This document shows, piece by piece, positions 10,568 to 21,735 of a stretch of 39,489 bases of DNA. Numbering within the stretch: position 1 is the stretch's first letter; each line of letters opens with the position of its first letter. The stretch lies in the NCBI GenBank assembly GCA_002179805.1, contig NAVB01000589.1:1-39489 (forward strand). Direction: 5' to 3'. The position numbers and the translations under genes are program-made. Source of the DNA: Acanthamoeba lenticulata. Taxonomy: Eukaryota > Discosea > Longamoebia > Acanthamoebidae. The notes beneath the pieces were generated by a model. That model was not told where the DNA came from, did no database searches, and saw only the letters and a list, made by a program, of their open reading frames with translations.

Positions 10568-11099
10568 GTCGGGTCTTGTATACACTCAGGCAGTCCCTAG
10601 GAGCTTACAGCAAGACCAATGTTGTTGGAGATATCTCTATTTGTATTACAACATGATTGCCCAGCGCTCTGTGGCGTGAGGAGTAAAGCGCTAGTCAGAC
10701 TTCTCTTCCGCTCGTTGAGGTGTCGCCCTGCGCAGGGTCGCATTAGACAAAAAGCTCACAGACCAGGTAGATCAGTAGTTCACATACCAGCTGCAGCACC
10801 AGCGGACCAACAAGGCGATCCAGGAAACCTGAACGAGTTCTTCTTCCTTTTCTTTCGGGTCTCCATCTTCTTCATCAGTCTCTTCATCGCTCTCGTCCCT
10901 GGTCATCACCAGCACGGCCGGCCCTTCCTCTCGTCGCTAAGGTTGCTACGTACGTCAGAGCTAACCTGCATCAATAAGAGCTGCGGGACGTTGTACCAAG
11001 CTTGGCAAGGGAGGCAGAGGCATCCCCTTCTTCAATCGAAGATCTTCGGTGAGGCTTCGAATCTAGTCATACCGCGGCGTCAGAAGCTGAGCATGCTCG
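10568..11099. other. Gap with 3' UTR and a possible short acidic minus-strand ORF
   Basis: This holds the 3' ends of the flanking convergent genes. On the minus strand, 10772-10906 encodes a 44-aa ORF opening MTRDESDEETDEEDGDPKEK. It has acidic bias and a possible donor (CAG|GTTTCC) after its acidic part. It could be the tail of an unmodelled gene. No conserved domain is visible, so it is not called as a gene. Confidence 0.25.
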
Positions 11100-11427
11100 T
11101 TAGCGAGCTGGCTGTGTAGCAGTTGTGTGGCAGGCACCTCGACGCAGAAGGGCGTTCGAACAAAGCGGCCTTCTTCGCATAGGAACTGGCAAAACGTCTG
11201 GCTTGCTGTTGTTAACCGTCCCGTCTTCCTCTACGGGTTTAAGGCGCGCGCATGTGAGCAATCGCTGTGGGTCAAGCAAGAGCGAACTGGCCTGCGGGGG
11301 GGGGAGCACCCGTCGCACAAAGTCGTAATAATGGTAGCCTTCACGGCACACGATTGAGAATACAAGACGTAAACAAGCAATCAACAACTCGCGGACACGT
11401 ACCCAAGTGAAAGAGGAACCACACCAT
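11100..11427 (-). CDS. Small basic protein, unknown
   Basis: Exons 11403-11427 and 11100-11338 join in phase to give 87 aa. The N-terminus MVWFLFHLGYHYYDFVRR is hydrophobic and aromatic, with no acidic residue until the Asp, followed by a PPP segment, a Leu-rich helix and a basic tail. The composition suggests a small membrane-associated or organellar subunit, but no family is recognised. Inside exon 2 (minus strand), the 18-nt string GTGCTCCCCCCCCCGCAG begins with GT, ends with CAG and is a multiple of three, so it can be read through or removed without changing frame. The gene is close behind the small heat-shock gene on the same strand. Confidence 0.5.
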
Positions 11428-11574
11428 CGCGTCTTCTTCGTTCTTGTTCGCTGTTTTTAAAAAGAAAACGTGGAAAAACAAGGAATTCTAATTTCTTCTG
11501 CATTTACAACTGGGTATGTACAAGGATGAAGGGACACGCGAACATTGTGTGACCCCTTTGCTGTCTTTACATGA

Positions 11575-12769
11575 TCACATGTCCTGATCCTGAAGTGGAC
11601 GCGGGCTCTGCACTCAAAGAGTGAGGAAAGCCGGTGGTCGCAACAGAACTCTGGTCGTACCTTGATCCTGAGGTGGAGGCGCAGGAGGCCAGCATCGAGC
11701 TCCGTCTTGGCAGACTTGGGCTCCACGGCTACGGGCAGCTGAATCTGGATAGAGCAGCAGGAGAATCATTTGTAATTGTTCCCATTCATTCGACTGATCA
11801 GATAGTTACCTTGCGGAAGAAGCGGCCAAAGTTGCGCTCCTTCTGGTAGTAGAGACCTTGCTCCTCCTCTCCTGTTTGTGGCTTGAGGGCGGCGACGGTG
11901 AGGACGTTGTCCTTGAGTGTAAGGCTGATGTCCTCTCTGTGGAGCCCCACGTGCAATGTTCCAAGTTGAGTCACTTCTAGGCTGGCGAACACGATCAGGA
12001 GCAACTGTACGTACTTGGGGACGGAGGGCAACTCGATTTCCACGCGCAGGTGGTAAGGGTCCTCCTGGAAAATGTCGCACCTGGGCTTCCACATCTTGTC
12101 CTGGTTGATGTTTGGGTTGGCTTTTACGCGTGCTATGTCTGGCAGCTTGCCCCACCTCTGCTTTATCGGCCGCTTCTGCAGTTGCTTGAACGGTCAGGGC
12201 CGAGAGAAAAACTCAACTCAAAGAACGAAATCGAAGATGCCTTAAATCAAAGAACGAAAAGCGAAGGAAAGTAAGCAACCTGGAGCAGACATGGGGGTCT
12301 GAGCGCCGAAGGCGGCGCCCCAGCCGCCACCCCAACCGCTACGGAACATGGACCCGGCTTCCCGCTTGCGGCCCACGCGACGGCCACCTTCGCCCTTTTG
12401 CAAGTCGAGCTTCCACGCGCAGCCGTCGCCCCCTTGATGGGCGTCGGCCGAAGCGGGCAGGGGATGTGAGGTCATGCTGCTCTCGGCCTGCAGCTCGTTA
12501 CTGCCGCCTGCAGTCCCAATGCTGCCCTCCGAGTGCCGACGCCACCAGGCCATTCTCTCTCGGTTTTTGTGGTTGTGCAAAAAGAGTGAGCTTGGATGAG
12601 GTTCCGATGTGTAGTCCTTACTTCTCTGGAGACCTGTCATGGCATCACAGCTCCTCATCAGCCCCGAGACCGCGACCTGTCGTCTCAAACGCGCCTCTTC
12701 GCTCAAATTTGCCAGATGCTGCCGCTGCTGGTCAACTATGGCTTCGGGCTCGAGTCCCGCCTTGTTCAT
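11575..12769 (-). CDS. Small heat-shock protein (Hsp20/alpha-crystallin)
   Basis: From the inner ATG at 12553, exons 12280-12553, 12015-12138, 11810-11936, 11661-11744 and 11575-11589 give 207 aa. The last coding piece is only 15 nt (DQDM and stop). An alternative first exon starts at 12769 (MNKAGLEPEA), with an intron whose donor is GTAAGG near 12620 and acceptor near 12558, adding about 50 aa in phase. I extended the feature to include it. The alpha-crystallin domain is complete: CDIFQEDPYHLRVEIEL, then VPKEDISLTLKDNVLTV restored by splicing out 78 nt, FGRFFRKIQLP, and a terminal beta-strand hairpin with LRLHLRIK. Small Hsps form ATP-independent holdase oligomers. The N-terminal arm is Gly/Trp-rich (RSGWGGGWGAAFG), as is common in the family. 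The final Ile-x-Ile tail motif is not evident (LHLRIK is nearest). No perfect heat-shock element was found upstream. Confidence 0.9.
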
Positions 12770-12910
12770 TTTGCTTTGGTACCACTCTGACAGACAGCTG
12801 GGCGTCAGCTGATTTGTTGTTCCAGTGGTGATTGTTCAAAGTTCTTTTTCACTTCAGATAAACCAACAATCCCCCTTTTACATCATACACAAGAAGCAGT
12901 AGCATCATCA

Positions 12911-15900
12911 CTACCAGAGAGCAAGCAAGTGGGTGAGCAGAGCCTGCACGCATGCCATCACGGCGCTCTCCGCGCCCCTCGATGCCGACGAGAACTCCGG
13001 GCACGAGTTGAACGGCGCCTCGCTGCACGAGCACGGCCAGCACGACGTCACGTCCACCAAAGGCTCAGCCTCGTCCGCCTGCCTGGCCGACGCGCTGCGG
13101 CAGTCGCGGAAGGAGGACTGGGCCTCGACGAGGAAGAAGCTTCCGTTGCGTCCTTCCGCCGTCTGGAGGCCCGCGCCGGGGCAAGGGTAGACCGTCCACT
13201 CGGACTGCCACATGGTGATGCCCACAGTGACCTCACCAGTATCCATGCTCTGGCCCTGGCCGTCGACGAGGCTGAAGCGGCCCGACTGGTGGATCTCTCC
13301 GCGCGACAGGTAGACGCCCGCCACGCCCTGGATGCCCGTGAAGCCGTTGGCGTCCTGGGCGGCGTCGCCTCCGAGGAGCACGACGTTGCCGCCCAGCTTC
13401 AACGTGGAGAGCGACCTGATTTCGATCAGGGCCATGCCTCCCCAGCCTGTTTGTGGGCGCGGTCGGGACGTGAGAAAAGCGAGCATTGACAATGAGAGCA
13501 GATCATCAGGATGATTGACTGTCGTACCCAGGGAGAAGGTGGCATTGGAGGAGAGGATGCCGCCGGAGCCGCCAGCGATGGTCACGTCGCCCTCAATGGT
13601 GACAGACGACCCGCTGTGGGCCTCGAGGCTGGCTTGATAGCCGTTGTTGGGCTCGTTCAAGTTGTTGACCTGGCGAGCATTGTGGCCCAGTGTGAGGTCG
13701 CCCGTGACGTGCAGCTTCGAGTAACCATACACCTCGACCGTGGTCTCGTCGTTGTCGAAATAGCCACCGCGCTTGGCCGGTTCGTTGTCGTTAGCTTCAT
13801 GACGGTCGCGGAGGAGGCGAGCCGTGTGCTCAGAAACAGGCATCTTTCTCTCCTTCTGCTCCTGTCGTTCCTGCCTCAGCAACAAGATGTCCGAGTTGGA
13901 GTAGTTGGTCGATGAGTTGCCCATCACGCCGCACAAGAGCGCCATGTTGCCACCGACGGTCAGCGACGAAACGTCCAGCACGGCCGCGGTCACCACCAAC
14001 GGGGTGCCGCCGTTCGACGAGGAGCCGTCGGTCATGGCGGCGTCGACGTTGCCGCCGTTGCCGCCAGTGAGTGCGATATCACCGCCGACGGTCATGTGCG
14101 CGTTGCTGAGGACGAGCAGCATGGGCGCATAGCCGTCGCTGAAGCCCTCACCAGGGCTGCCGGTGCCGTCAACCACATCGCCGCCATTGCCGTTGGCCAA
14201 CGTGACAGAACCTGTCATTGTTGTGGTTGTGGTGGTGGCACGGTGAGGTCGCTTATGCGTGGAACATTACATTCATTACAAATAAAGGATTATTTATACA
14301 AAAAAAAACACTTAATAAAAAGAATGATATCAATAAAAGAACAGCAACACGGACCAGCAATGTCGAGGGTGGAGTGGCCGACAACCCACACAAGCGATGA
14401 CCCGCCGTCGCCCGCGTCGCTGGAGCCGCCCGTAACAGAGCTGCCGTTGGCGCTCATGATCGACACCGATCCGCCCACCGAAACCGACCCGCCGTGGGCA
14501 ACTGAAGAAAGTTTGTTGTGAGTATTTGAACAACTCAAGAAGACGACGTCATGATAAGATTTGGAATGTTGGTTGTTTCTGTTGGAAGGGGGGGAAAGTA
14601 CCAAGGAACATGTTGGAGCCGGTGTCTTGGCCGTTACCGTCCACGCTGCCGCCGGGCGTGCAGCTCTCAATGATGACATCGCCGCCAATGACCACGTTGC
14701 CCTCCCACGCGTTCTCCACAATGAACCCGCCAGACGTCTCAGTCTGAGCGAGCACAAGAATAGCGTCGTTGCACTGACCGCCCTGATCTGGAGGACGGAT
14801 TGACACGAGCACGATCGTACACGCTTCATGTCAATCTCTCTCGCTCGCTCAGAGGAGAAAGGGACAAGGAAACGACGCACAGCCGGAGTAGTTGGACGAA
14901 CTGGCCATGCCGCCGGCGATGGTCACGCTGCCGCCCACGCGCATGTCCAGCTTGCCCGTGCCGGGCATCGCGATGGGGATTCCTTCAAAGGGGATGGGCA
15001 CATCGCCACGCTGAGCGTTGTTGCGCTCAGGCGATGATCCCGAGTCCCCAATGGCAATGAACAGGGGCATAACGTTGGTTCCCTGTCGAAGATGGAGCGT
15101 ATGAGCCAAGGCTTGGGCAAGAAGGATTGCCGCAGCGGTTGTCACAAGGAGAGACGTACGACATAGAAAGCGGCGTGGTTGGCCTGTCCGCCGATCATGC
15201 CCTTGCCAGCAGAGCCGCTGGCGATCAAAATGTCTCCGCCCACGGTCAGGCTGCCGCCCAACCCGAAATAGCCCAGTGCCAAACCTGGTCATATGCAGCA
15301 CCATCATCAATATTGTTGTGTTTTGTGTGTTTGGTGTGTGGCTGAGAATCTGGGGGATGAACGTACCACCATCGCCGCCCATGCCGTACTGATCGTTGGA
15401 GTTGCCGCCGTGGCCGCCCAGCACGATGAGGTTGCCCCCGATCACCGCATCCACGCTGCCGATGAGGGCGAAGAGCGCCGGCTTGGCATTTCCGCCGTAC
15501 CAGCCATCGTCATTGCCCGCAGTCACATTGGCGTCACCGCCGTTGCCTGACTGAACCAGCACGTCCTTGGCCACGGCCACCACGCTGTCCAGGCCCATGG
15601 AGAACTGCGTCGTGCTGGCCTGGGGGCCGGATGATCTATCGCTTGAAAAGCTGCCGCCGTTGGTGGTGCTGTTGCCCGCATGGCCGCCGCGAACGGTGAT
15701 GCTGGACTCGGCCGAGCCGTTAACCAGCAGCGCTGTCTTGGCCAAGTCGATGACGGCGTAGCCCGCCATGTAGCCGTTGTTACCGTCGTCACGGAGGCCC
15801 GTGGCAGAACCAGACTCGACCGTAAGAGAGCCTGCGCATGATCGTGTCAATTTGACAAGCTTGAGTAAGAGAGAGAGAGAGAGAGACAACGTACCACCCA

Positions 15901-16923
15901 CAGCGAACACGCTCGATGCCAATTCCATCATCACCGTAATGCCCGCAAAGGTGGCTTGCGACAGGGCCATGAAGACGCTGTAGCCAGAGGAGATGATTGC
16001 CTGGCCGGTGGTGCCGATGAAGGTGTCGCCAGAGCGAACCTCGACATCGCCGCCCACGCTCAGTAGGCCGCCATAGAGCTCAAGAAAGACACCCCTCGTG
16101 CCCTCAACCCCGGTGATGGGGAGCAGGCTTTCGGTGAGGTTGGCGGAAGTGATGCGCAGGTCGCCCGCCACTTGGAGCGCTGCAATCTGGACGCTCAGAC
16201 TTGCGGAACCAGAGTCTCCGCGTTTGTTGGCCAGAGGAGTGGAGAGGAGGCCGGCGATGAGGATGACGTCGCCGTTGATGGTTACGTTCGACATACTCCG
16301 CACCTTCAGTTCGACTCCACTGACCGCCGAAGTTAGTTCAAGCGAGCCGTCAATCAACACCTCGCAGTCATTGAAATTCACTATCGGGTCGAAGTCGTTG
16401 GACAAGGACAAGCCATGCGCCAAGGTCATGGTCGCTCCGTCGCAGTAGAGCTCGGCAAGCTGGTCGCTGGCGGCCAGATTGAGCGAGCCGGTGGACGAGA
16501 ACGTGGCGGCTTCTTGCACGTTTAGGGAGGTCGTGTTGAGCGAGCCTGCATCGCACAAAGAAATCAAAATTCAATCAAAAGCTCATTGATTAAAGAAAGG
16601 GTAAAGGGCAAAGAGAAGAACCTACCTGCGACAGAGAGCGACGCCCTGTCGCTCACGGTAATGGAATAGCCCTCGGCGGAGAAGCCCATTGGGATGGTCA
16701 CCACCACGTTGGCGCCGTCCATTTCAACGTAGTCTTCCTCGGTCGGGACGCCGTTGTTGCCGTTGCCACTGCATCCGGTCCAGGTCGAGTTGTCGTTCCA
16801 AGCGCCTCCGCCCGCCACGGCAGTGCACGTCAACCGGCTTCCGGCCTCGACGGCGGGCATCCACCAGGCGCTGGCCACGAGCATAAGCACGGCCGTGATG
16901 ATCAACAGCTGTGGTGCCTTCAT
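12911..16923 (-). CDS. Secreted repeat-rich predicted beta-solenoid surface protein, copy A
   Basis: Nine exons: 16626-16923, 15895-16545, 15367-15831, 15160-15284, 14881-15082, 14602-14787, 14355-14501, 13528-14211 and 12911-13446. They total 3294 nt, giving 1,097 aa. A signal peptide is clear (MKAPQLLIITAVLMLVASAW). The mature start has GGGAWNDNSTWTGC and VPTEEDYVEMDGANVVVTIP, a pattern typical of bacterial and eukaryotic beta-helix surface proteins. The body is built of tens of imperfect strand-turn units of the form L-x-V-G-G-D-V/I-x-x-x-x-G, rich in Gly, Asn, Ser and Thr, with several N-glycosylation sequons. A Cys-rich segment (CWPCSCSEAPFNSCPEF), small residues and the hydrophobic end AVMACVQALLTHLLALW suggest a GPI-anchor signal. 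An adhesive or cyst/cell-surface role is inference only. The start at 16923 was chosen by alignment to copy B. Most introns are phase 1. Confidence 0.8.
12926..13214. repeat. Near-identical 289-bp tract shared with 17720-18008 (copy A member)
   Basis: By eye, this stretch differs from 17720-18008 at one position only (C at 13076, T at 17870) and has exactly the same length. The sequence on both sides diverges at once, including the last codons of the two proteins. It lies in the final exon and encodes the Cys-rich and pre-tail segment. Confidence 0.85.
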
Positions 16924-17039
16924 CATCTTTCTCCTGGGTCGCAAGGAGGAAGGGAAGCCACGAAAGAAGAAGCGCTTTGACTCGTTTGTGATGTGTGCGG
17001 TTTGGGTGATGAGTGAAGTTGGGTGGTGCCGAGTCAGCT

Positions 17040-17194
17040 TTTATGCCCCAACGCTTGGTGCTGGATTGGTCGCTGCGCGGCCATTCATCACTCGGTGACT
17101 CGCACCTCGTAAACTGTCGCCACTGACCACAATGAGTGGTAGCCGAGTTCATTAAACCAGGTGTTGTTCGCCTCTTATCAACCAATCAGCAGGC
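17040..17194 (-). promoter_or_regulatory. Promoter of copy A: TATA-like, CCAAT box and distal CAACCAAT element
   Basis: On the minus strand, GGGGCATAAA (17040-17049) lies about 117 nt before the ATG, and a CCAAT box (17065-17069) lies 20 nt further upstream. A distal 16-mer, CAACCAATCAGCAGGC (plus strand, 17179-17194), is also present upstream of copy B. The TATA-CCAAT spacing is identical in both genes, which supports real promoter function. Confidence 0.6.
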
Positions 17195-17259
17195 AACGAC
17201 GGAGTTGCCCTTTTGTAGAAGTTTTTTTTTACAATTTAAAAATAAAAAACATACCAACA

Positions 17260-17480
17260 AGGCGCAGAGTCCGGCAGTGAGCGGTGCTTTCCGCTCTCTG
17301 CGACGCCGACGAGAACTCCAGAAAGGAGTTGCAGGGCGTATCGCTTCGGGCCCTGCGGACGACGAAACGAAGCATGATGACGAAGGCATGAGCGTTCTGA
17401 GTGAAGGCTGATCGCGTTGGAGGCAAGCATGCCGCCCTAGACACGTCGCCCTCGATGGTGGCCGACGCCGGGGCTTGGGA
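17260..17480 (-). pseudogene. Relic of the beta-solenoid family (exon 8/9 fragments)
   Basis: Between copies A and B, the minus strand carries decayed pieces of the same gene. FLEFSSASQRAESTAHC near 17275-17330 matches the FNSCPEFSSASRGAESAV tail of the intact copies, and SATIEGDV near 17440-17470 matches SVTIEGDV in exon 8. The order is preserved but the intervening sequence is lost. Nucleotide similarity around GACGCCGACGAGAACTCC is strong. There is no intact reading frame across it. Confidence 0.7.
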
Positions 17481-17695
17481 TAGGAGGCATCTCAAAACTC
17501 ACTGTCAGCGAGACGCCACCGTTGGCTGAGCCGGTTGAACCTACTTGTTGACAACGCCAGTGATCACAGCTGTCGCTAGTGCCGAGGCCACCGGACAGGA
17601 ATTCCTGCTATTGATCACATCAGCTGAACCAGTTTATGAATATCTTAACAAGACGGTACAAGTTTTCGTCTTCCTTTCGAGGGTCTACACAAACA

Positions 17696-20600
17696 CTAGC
17701 AGGCAGAGTAGAGGAGGTGCAAGTGGGTGAGCAGAGCCTGCACGCATGCCATCACGGCGCTCTCCGCGCCCCTCGATGCCGACGAGAACTCCGGGCACGA
17801 GTTGAACGGCGCCTCGCTGCACGAGCACGGCCAGCACGACGTCACGTCCACCAAAGGCTCAGCCTCGTCTGCCTGCCTGGCCGACGCGCTGCGGCAGTCG
17901 CGGAAGGAGGACTGGGCCTCGACGAGGAAGAAGCTTCCGTTGCGTCCTTCCGCCGTCTGGAGGCCCGCGCCGGGGCAAGGGTAGACCGTCCACTCGGACT
18001 GCCACATGTAAATGCCCACCGTCTCCTTGCCGGTCTCATTGACGCGCTGACCCTGACCGTCGACGAGGCTGAAGCGGCCCGACTGGTGGATCTCTCCGCC
18101 CTCCAAGTAGACGCTCGCCATGCCCTGGATGCCCGTGAAGCCGTTGGCGTTCTGGGCGGCGTCACCGCCTTGGAGCGCGACGTTGCCGCCGAGCCTCAGG
18201 GTCGACACCAGCTGGACTTCGATCAAGGCCATACCTCCCCCGTCTGTGCGTGTTCCCGTCGCCACCGGTGAGCAAGCCAGCCTCGACCATGTCACACAGA
18301 GGGGGCGGAGAGGGATTGGGCGTACTCAGGCTGAAGCTGGCGTTGGAGGAGAGGATGCCGCCGGCGCCGCCGGTGATGGCCACATCGCCCTCAATGGTGA
18401 CCGACGCGGCGCCTCCGACCAGGAGGCTGCTCTGGAAACCGCCAGCGGGTGGGTTGAGGTTGTTGACCTGCCGGGCGTGGTGCGCCAGGCTGAGGTCGCC
18501 CGCGACATGCAGCTTCGAGGACGAGTAGACCTCCACGGCTGTCTTGTCGTTGTTGAAGTAGCCACCGCGCTTGGCCGCCGGGGTCTCTGAGTCCGCCTTG
18601 GCCGCTCGGCAGTCGCGGAGGAGGCTGGCCGTGTGCTCAGGCAGAGGAATCTGTCTCTCCTTCGGCTGCTCGGGCTGCTGGTTCCTGGTCAGGACGGACT
18701 CGTTTATGGACGAGTTGGTCGAAGAGTTGCCGAAGGCGCCGCACAAGAGCGCCATGTTGCCACCGACGGTCAGCGACGACACGTCGATCACGGCCGCGGT
18801 CGCCCCCAACGGGACGCCACCGTTGGCGGAGGAACCAGAGGTCATGGCGGCGTCGACTTTGCCGCCATTTCCGCCGGTGAGTGCGATGTCACCGCCGACG
18901 ATCATGTGCGCGTTGCTGAGGACGAGCAGCATGGGCGAATAGCCGTCGCTGAAGCCATTGCCGGGGCTACCGGTGCCATCAATCACATCGCCGCCATTGC
19001 CGTTGGTCAACGTGAGCGAACCTGTTGTGTCGTGGTTGTGGTGAGTGAGCTGATGAAGTTATTAAAATGTTAACCTTTTCAAGTTCTAAATGAAAATATG
19101 TTTGATAGGAAACTAAAATTATAGGTCCGAACCAGCAATGTCGAGCGTAGCGTGACCCAAGACCCACGCAAGGGACGATCCGCCATTGCCCGCGTTGTTG
19201 GAGCCGCCCGTGACAGAGCTGCCGTTGGCGCTGGTGATCGACACCGACCCGCCCACCGAAACCGACCCGCCGTAGACAACTGAGGTCAATGTGGATGAGT
19301 TAGAACAAAAGCTTGCTTGGTAGCTGTGGTTGTTGGAGCGGAGGATGTGTACCAAGGAGCATGTTGGTGTCGCCGTTCTGGCCACTGCCGCCCACGCTGC
19401 CGCCGGGCATGCAGCTCTCAATGATGACATCGCCGCCGATGACCACGTTACCCTCCCACGCGTTCTCCACAATGAACCCGCCAGACATCGCGTACGAGAG
19501 CACCTGAATAGCGTCGATGCACTGACCGCCTTGGTCTGGAGGACGCAATCCGTTGTCAATCACTCTGTATCCTGCGGCCAGGGAAGCGACGACGTACAAT
19601 TCGAGTAGTTGGACGAGCCGGCCACGCCGCCGGCGATGGTCACGCTGCCCCCAACGCGCAGGTCCAGCTTGCCCGTGCCGGGCACGGAGATGGGCGGCCC
19701 TCCGGGGCCAACCGATCCGCGGATGGGCTTTTCGTCGCGGGCGTTGACGTTGGGAATGAGAATGGGAGGGGTAGGGCCGCCTGATTGGCTCAGCGCCGCA
19801 AGGCTGGTCCCCTACGACAAGAGGAGGCGAGCAAGCGAGAGAGGTTTGAGAGAATTCAGGTGCATGAGGAAAAGTGAAGGGGCGATGACGTACGACATAG
19901 AAGCCGGCGTGGTAGGCCGACCCGCCCACCTGACCCGTGCCAGCAGAGCCGCTGGCGATCAAAATGTCTCCGCCCACGGTCAGGCTGCCGCCCAATCCGA
20001 GATAGCCCGTCGCCATACCTGATCATATACCGCGCCGTCATCAGTATTTGGGTCGGGCTGCCGTTGGAGAGAAGGGAAATACGCACCACCACTACCGGCA
20101 ATGCCGTACTTGTCGTTGGTGTTACCGCCGTGGCCGCCCAGCACGATGAGGTTGCCCCCGATCACCGCATCCACGCCGCCAGCGAGACGGAAGAACGCCG
20201 GCTTGGCATTCCCGCCATTCCAGCCATCGTCATTGCCCGCAGTCACGTTGGCATCACCGCCGTTGCCCGACTGGACCAGCACGTCCTTGCCCACAGCCAC
20301 CACGCTGTCCAGGCCCATGATGAACTGCGTCGTGCCCGCGTAGGGGCCGTTGAGGTTGAAGCTGCCGCCGTTGGTGGTGCTGTTGCCCGAGTGGCCGCCG
20401 CGCACGGTGATGCCTGACTCGTCCGAGCCGTTGACCAGCAGCGCGGTTCTGATCATGTTGATCATGGCGTCACCCGCAGCGTAGCCGTTGTTGTTGCCAT
20501 CGTGGCGAAGACCGGTGACGGAGCCCGACTCAACAGTGAGCGAGCCTGGTTTGTGTTGACAAGTGCCCAAAGAGACAGGTCAGCCAACCGCTGCTTGACG

Positions 20601-21621
20601 AAGAGGGTCAGAGAAACATCGTACCACCAACGACCACCACACTCTGTCCAGTTTCGAACAGCACCATCGCGCCCTGGTAAGAGCCGTAATACATGGCCCC
20701 CAAGACGTCGCCGTCCGTGACGAGGTAAGCATTGCCTGTGTTGCCGACGACGGCGTCGCCCGAGCGCACCTCGACGCTGCCGCCCACGCTCAGCAGGCCG
20801 GCGCTCAACTGGATGGTGGCGTCCCTTGAGCCCACCACCTCGACGGTGGCGTTTTCGGGGGTGGAGGCCGAGGTGATGCACAGGTCGCCTCCAACCTGGA
20901 GCGAGGCGCCGGAGATGGACAAGCCCAGGCTCGAGCTGGGGACGCCGCGTTTATCAATGAGGGCTATGACGCCTCCATTGAGGACGACGTCGCCGTTGAC
21001 GGTCACGTTCGCCAGCTGCTGCAACGCCATGTAGCAACCGCTGAAAGCTGAAGTGAGCTCGAGAGAGCCGTCGATCGACGCCTCGCAGTTCTGGAAAGTC
21101 GCCTGCGAGCCGTAGTCGTCGTTGGACAAGGACACGCCGTGCGCGAAGGTCATGGTTGAATCCACACAGTAGAGACTGGTCGGTTGGCCATTGATGTTGG
21201 TCAGGTTGAGCGTGCCGGTCGACGACACCATGGCCGCTTGTTGCACGTTCAAGCTGGCAGTGCGGAGCGAGCCTGTCGGCAACAAGATTTTAATTGTTGA
21301 GGGCTTTACAACCTCGATGCAAGCAAGATGGGGCATACCTCCAGCGATGATGAGCGACGCCCTGTCATCAACACGTACAATGTAGCCCTCGGCGGAGAAG
21401 CCCGAAGGAATGGTCACCTCCACGCCTGCGCCCTCGATCTCAACATAGTCATGCTCGGTCGGGACGCCGTTGTTGCCGTTGTCGCTGCATCCGGTCCAGG
21501 TCGAGTTGTCGTTCCACGCGCCTCCTCCCGCCACGCACGTCAACGCCTCGACGGCGGGCATCCACCAGGCGCTGGCCACCAGCACCAGCAGGGCCGTCAT
21601 TACAAACATCGACGGCTTCAT
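17696..21621 (-). CDS. Secreted repeat-rich predicted beta-solenoid surface protein, copy B
   Basis: Nine exons with the same order and phases as copy A: 21339-21621, 20625-21272, 20087-20545, 19894-20018, 19598-19811, 19353-19535, 19133-19279, 18326-19021 and 17696-18243. They total 3303 nt, giving 1,100 aa. The signal peptide is MKPSMFVMTALLVLVASAW. The N-terminal GGGAWNDNSTWTGC block, the long series of VGG-D-V/I solenoid units and the Cys-rich C-terminus all match copy A. The extreme C-terminus differs (LTHLHLLYSAC, not LTHLLALW), although it is still hydrophobic. Exon 5 carries a proline-rich insert (SQSGGPTPPILIPNV) replacing the shorter region of copy A. Tandem duplication is certain from the shared exon structure. 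Function is unknown, and surface display is inferred from the signal peptide and tail. Confidence 0.8.
17720..18008. repeat. Near-identical 289-bp tract shared with 12926-13214 (copy B member)
   Basis: Counterpart of the tract in copy A. It is bounded by a sharp drop in similarity at both ends: on the right, at the codons after the conserved Trp-Gln-Ser-Glu-Trp segment, and on the left, inside the last few codons. Confidence 0.85.
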
Positions 21622-21735
21622 TCTCGTCGTCTAGATCTCTCAAGTGGAGAGTTGGGTGAAGCTGGCCTGGGGTGTGTGGGCGTGTGTGAGGGTTTGTGTA
21701 TAAAGTGGGGAATGCAAGAAGACGAGGAGACAGCC

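Noticed and set aside
12780..12850. Possible heat-shock elements upstream of the small heat-shock gene
   Set aside because: GAA and TTC triplets are present, but the 5-bp alternating spacing of a real element is not met.
16926..16944. Upstream in-frame ATG giving MRPRRKMMKAPQ for copy A
   Set aside because: It would place a basic stretch before the signal peptide. Copy B starts directly with MKPS, and the ATG at 16923 aligns with it.
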